Source of the DNA: JBCCRH01 sp039208045
Lineage (GTDB): Bacteria; Bacteroidota; Bacteroidia; Chitinophagales; Saprospiraceae
Length of the DNA stretch: 16,288 nucleotides
Assembly: GCA_039208045.1 (NCBI GenBank)
Contig: JBCCRH010000081.1
Coordinates: forward strand, 1 to 16,288
Direction of reading: 5' to 3'
Under the pieces are notes generated by a model. That model ran no database searches. It was not told the origin of the DNA and worked only from the letters and a program-made list of their open reading frames with translations. This document shows, piece after piece, positions 13,732 to 16,288 of this stretch. The position numbers and the translations under genes are program-made. Each line of letters opens with the position of its first letter. Position 1 is the first letter of the stretch.

Positions 13732-14505
13732 ATGTCTACTTCTCTTCATATCTGCAAAATAGGTGGCAAGATGCTTCAGGATGACCAACAACAAGCTGAA
13801 GCACTAGCCTATTTCCAACAAATTGACGGCCCCAAAATACTGGTACACGGCGGTGGCCCCAAAGCCAACGAACTCATCAAGCAGCTCCAGCTACAACCCC
13901 AAATGCACCAAGGGCGACGCATTACGGATGGGCCAACCTTAGAGGTGGTGGTGATGGTCTATGCCGGACTGCTCAATACCTCTTTGGTGGGCAATTTGCA
14001 GCAACTAGGCTGCAATGCCATTGGCTTAAGCGGTGCCGATGGGAACTTGCTCCTGGCTACCACCCGCCCACCCCAACCGATTGACTTTGGCTATGTGGGC
14101 GATATTCAGCAGGTGAATGTGCAATTGCTACAGCAACTTTTGGCGATCGGCCTCACCCCGGTCTGCTGTGCCATCACCCACGACGGCCAAGGCCAACTCC
14201 TCAACACCAATGCCGATACTATTGCAACCCAACTTGCGATTGCTCTGGCTCCGCATTTTGACGTCAGTCTCCACTTTTGTTTTGAAAAACCAGGCGTCTT
14301 GCAAGTGCCTACAGACGATCAGAGTGTGATTGCGCGGCTCAGTCCAAGCAGCTTTGAACACTACAAGCAAGAAGGGGTCATTGCCAATGGGATGTTGCCG
14401 AAGCTACACAACGCCTTCAGTGCTTTGCCCCATCAGTTGCGGGAGATTAAAATTGGGAATCCGACTTCTATTCAGGAGGGGTATGCCACGACTATTTGTG
14501 CTTAA
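13732..14505 (+). CDS. argB: N-acylglutamate kinase
   Basis: This 257-residue amino-acid kinase phosphorylates N-acylglutamate with ATP. Landmarks: ICKIGGKML (Lys9, Gly11-12), the GGG loop in LVHGGGPKANELI (38-50), the acylglutamate arginine in QGRRITDGPTLEV (Arg62 or 63), GLSGADG (98-104), VGDI (122-125), NTNADTIATQLA (158-169) and the catalytic lysine in GMLPKL (Lys224). It lacks the N-terminal extension of the hexameric arginine-inhibited kinases, so feedback inhibition of that type is not expected; control by the operon leader would make sense. It starts 3 nt after argF'. The 139-nt gap behind it is the only break in the operon. Confidence 0.95.
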   Translation: MSTSLHICKIGGKMLQDDQQQAEALAYFQQIDGPKILVHGGGPKANELIKQLQLQPQMHQGRRITDGPTLEVVVMVYAGLLNTSLVGNLQQLGCNAIGLSGADGNLLLATTRPPQPIDFGYVGDIQQVNVQLLQQLLAIGLTPVCCAITHDGQGQLLNTNADTIATQLAIALAPHFDVSLHFCFEKPGVLQVPTDDQSVIARLSPSSFEHYKQEGVIANGMLPKLHNAFSALPHQLREIKIGNPTSIQEGYATTICA

Positions 14506-14644
14506 AAAAAGTGACCTACGCGGATTACAAACCTGCCCGATGCAGGCGGGTCCACGTGGCGCGGGCTAAGCTTTACAAAAAAAAGCGTAGCCGGTACTCA
14601 GTGGATTTGCAATCCATGCGGCCTTATTTCTAAAAAGAAAAATA
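14506..14644. repeat. Palindrome-rich REP-like insert between argB and argE
   Basis: This gap interrupts an otherwise tight operon. It contains CCTGC-CCGAT-GCAGG (14532-14546), GCCCG/CGGGC (14535-14539 and 14562-14566), the palindrome CCACGTGG (14552-14559) and TGGATT-TGC-AATCCA (14602-14616), all bracketed by CTACGC (14516-14521) and GCGTAG (14585-14590). The last hairpin resembles the one at 2620-2640. There is no T-tract typical of a terminator. It is most likely a dispersed extragenic palindromic element; it could also tune argE-argH expression or mRNA stability. Confidence 0.5.
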
Positions 14645-15748
14645 ATGAATCATTTATATCAACAAGCAACAGCGCTTTTAAAACAACTCATCGCCATCCC
14701 CTCCTTCTCCAAGGCAGAAGATAAAACAGCACAGCTACTAGCTGATTGTTTGGAAGGACAGGGCATTCCCATTTCCCGAAAGGGAAATAATATCTGGGCG
14801 ATTTCTGCGGACTTTGCCCCGTCAAAACCAACGCTATTACTTAATTCGCACCACGACACTGTTCGTCCTGCTCCTACCTACACGCGCGATCCGTTTCAGG
14901 CGGTGGTGGAGGATGGGAAGCTGTATGGCTTGGGGAGCAATGATGCGGGTGGGGCTTTGGTGAGTTTACTGTTTACGTTTGTGCACTTTCGTGCAAATGA
15001 CTTGCCGTTTAATCTGTGTTTTTTAGCGTCAGCGGAAGAGGAGATTTCTGGGCATGGGGGGGTAGAAAGTGTGCTGGGTGAGTTGCCACCGATTTGGACG
15101 GGCATTGTGGGGGAGCCGACGCTTTTGCAGATGGCGGTAGCGGAAAAGGGGCTGATGGTGCTGGATGGATTGGCCGAGGGGAAGTCGGGGCATGCGGCGC
15201 GTGATGAGGGGGTTAATGCGATTTATAAAGCGATGGAAGCGATCCAACTCTTGAAGGACTTTTCTTTTGAAGAGACTTCTCCACTGCTGGGGCCAGTGAA
15301 GGTGAGCGTAACGCAGGTGGAGGCGGGAAGTCAGCACAATGTAGTGCCGGATGCATGCCGCTTTGTGGTGGATGTACGCACTACAGAATGTTATAGCAAT
15401 GAGCAGGTACTAGCACATTTGCAGGCGGCCGTGGCTTGTCAGCTTACGCCAAGGTCGCTCCGCTTACAGCCCTCTGGCATCCCACTGGATCATCCATTGG
15501 TACAGGCTGGGCAGCAGCTGGGTATGCATACGTATGGCTCCCCTACCCTATCCGACCAGGCACTTATGCCTTTTCCAACGCTCAAACTGGGACCTGGCGA
15601 TTCTGCCCGCTCGCATACGGCGGATGAATTTATTTACATATCAGAAATTGAGGAAGGCATCGAGACGTATATCCATTTAATCAATCAACTAGCACATCAA
15701 TTACAATCTTCTAACTATGAAACTTTGGCAAAAATCAGGCACGCTTAA
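14645..15748 (+). CDS. argE: M20-family N-acylcitrulline/N-acylornithine deacylase (ArgE-like)
   Basis: This 367-residue zinc peptidase-family enzyme has all expected metal and catalytic residues: HxDxV at 69-73 (His69, Asp71), the bridging aspartate in GSNDAGG (Asp100), the general base in SAEEE (Glu131-132), GEPT (Glu157) and SHTADEF (His324). The dimerisation lid (about residues 170-285) contains GKSGHAARDEG and HNVVPDACRFVVDVR. Because the carbamoyltransferase upstream acts on acylated ornithine, the substrate here is expected to be N-acylcitrulline, inferred from pathway logic, giving free citrulline for argG. It overlaps argH by 32 nt, a long overlap that implies coupled translation. 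It follows the palindrome-rich gap. Confidence 0.92.
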   Translation: MNHLYQQATALLKQLIAIPSFSKAEDKTAQLLADCLEGQGIPISRKGNNIWAISADFAPSKPTLLLNSHHDTVRPAPTYTRDPFQAVVEDGKLYGLGSNDAGGALVSLLFTFVHFRANDLPFNLCFLASAEEEISGHGGVESVLGELPPIWTGIVGEPTLLQMAVAEKGLMVLDGLAEGKSGHAARDEGVNAIYKAMEAIQLLKDFSFEETSPLLGPVKVSVTQVEAGSQHNVVPDACRFVVDVRTTECYSNEQVLAHLQAAVACQLTPRSLRLQPSGIPLDHPLVQAGQQLGMHTYGSPTLSDQALMPFPTLKLGPGDSARSHTADEFIYISEIEEGIETYIHLINQLAHQLQSSNYETLAKIRHA

Positions 15749-16288
15749 CCAGCAAATTGAGCAGTTTACTATTGGAAAAGATCAGGAATTTGACTTGGAA
15801 TTGGCTCCTTATGACATCTTGGGTTCTATGGCTCATGCCAAAATGCTGGCGCATATTGGGCTGCTGACAGAAGAGGAAGAGGCCTTGCTACACCAAGAGC
15901 TTCAGGTACTCTACGAGCAAGCAAAAAATGGGGAGTTCCAAATTGAAGTGGGGGTGGAAGATGTGCACTCGCAGGTAGAATTTCTGCTTACGCAAAAACT
16001 GGGGGATATCGGGAAGAAGCTGCATAGTGGTCGCTCGCGCAATGATCAGGTGCTGGTTGATTTGCGCTTGTTCTTTCGGGCCAAGCTAGAAGCGATTGCA
16101 GAAGAGATGAAGGGGCTATTTGAATGCTTGCTGGAGCAATCCGAAAAGCACAAAAACGTACTGATGCCGGGCTACACGCATATGCAAGTGGCGATGGTTT
16201 CTTCCTTTGGCTTGTGGTTTGGCGCGTATGCCGAATCGCTGGTGGATGACTTGCAGCAATTGGCTGCTACTTATCAGATTGTGAACCA
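15717..16288 (+). CDS. argH: Argininosuccinate lyase, 3' end cut by window edge
   Basis: The open frame runs 190 codons to the right edge; about 60% of the usual length is missing, including the catalytic GSSxMPxKxN loop. What is present is diagnostic: LWQKSG at the start, YDILGSMAHAKML (32-44), VEDVHSQVEFLL (80-91), the signature GRSRNDQV (105-112), and LMPGYTHMQVA further on. The enzyme splits argininosuccinate into arginine and fumarate, the last step of the pathway. The ATG at 15717 gives the standard family N-terminus and lies inside argE (32-nt overlap). Further arginine-related genes may lie beyond the window. Confidence 0.95.
   Translation, partial: MKLWQKSGTLNQQIEQFTIGKDQEFDLELAPYDILGSMAHAKMLAHIGLLTEEEEALLHQELQVLYEQAKNGEFQIEVGVEDVHSQVEFLLTQKLGDIGKKLHSGRSRNDQVLVDLRLFFRAKLEAIAEEMKGLFECLLEQSEKHKNVLMPGYTHMQVAMVSSFGLWFGAYAESLVDDLQQLAATYQIVN

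Noticed and set aside
14511..14633. A GTG-initiated 40-codon basic ORF in the argB-argE gap, in frame with argB past its stop
   Set aside because: It lies wholly within palindromic repeat sequence, has no recognisable family features, and its Arg/Lys content follows from GC-rich and A-rich repeats. Its Arg codons are scattered rather than clustered before a hairpin.
12370..15220. Patches of G-rich coding strand in argD and argE as a sign of foreign DNA
   Set aside because: The proteins are ordinary family members in a coherent operon. The patches look like local strand composition changes without any boundary, repeat or mobility gene.

Overview
The window looks like a chromosomal segment from a Bacteroidota bacterium, probably of the Saprospiria/Cytophagia type. 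Four points suggest this: promoters of the form NTTG-N20-TAnnTTTG, few recognisable Shine-Dalgarno sites, a Bacteroides-type acylornithine carbamoyltransferase (ArgF'), and a zinc-less TraR/DksA protein with an acidic tail. The placement comes from reading the sequence only, not from any search. There are no rRNA or tRNA genes, insertion sequences or CRISPR arrays.

Left part (1-7787), mixed housekeeping and accessory genes. A saccharopine-dehydrogenase-like oxidoreductase (minus strand, cut by the left edge) diverges from a short-chain dehydrogenase. A small toxin-antitoxin pair of the RelE/ParE type follows. A convergent sufS cysteine desulfurase diverges from moeA (molybdopterin molybdenumtransferase). 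A minus-strand pair encodes a membrane-anchored LytTR protein and a DUF697+SHOCT protein. A divergent TraR/DksA gene has its acidic C-terminal tail displaced into the -1 frame exactly at a run of nine A residues. Its terminator is at 7336-7376. Then come a truncated universal stress protein (Usp) and a full tandem-domain Usp.

Right part (8590-16288), an arginine biosynthesis operon. It runs GNAT acyltransferase (likely N-acylglutamate synthase) - argG - argC - argD - argF' - argB - argE - argH (cut by the right edge). Genes overlap or lie within about 11 nt of each other, except for a 139-nt palindrome-rich gap between argB and argE. Together they cover every step from glutamate to arginine except carbamoyl phosphate synthesis.

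The most striking feature is the roughly 260-nt leader of this operon. A Bacteroidota-type promoter at 8590-8621 is followed almost at once by a 23-codon ORF (8630-8701) ending in RRRTLRRR-Pro-stop. After it come mutually exclusive hairpins in the 1:2 / 2:3 / 3:4 order of a ribosome-mediated transcription attenuator. A second structured region (8794-8884) could switch pairing right up to the first gene's start codon. This looks like an arginine-sensing leader-peptide attenuator in a phylum where I do not know of a described arginine example.
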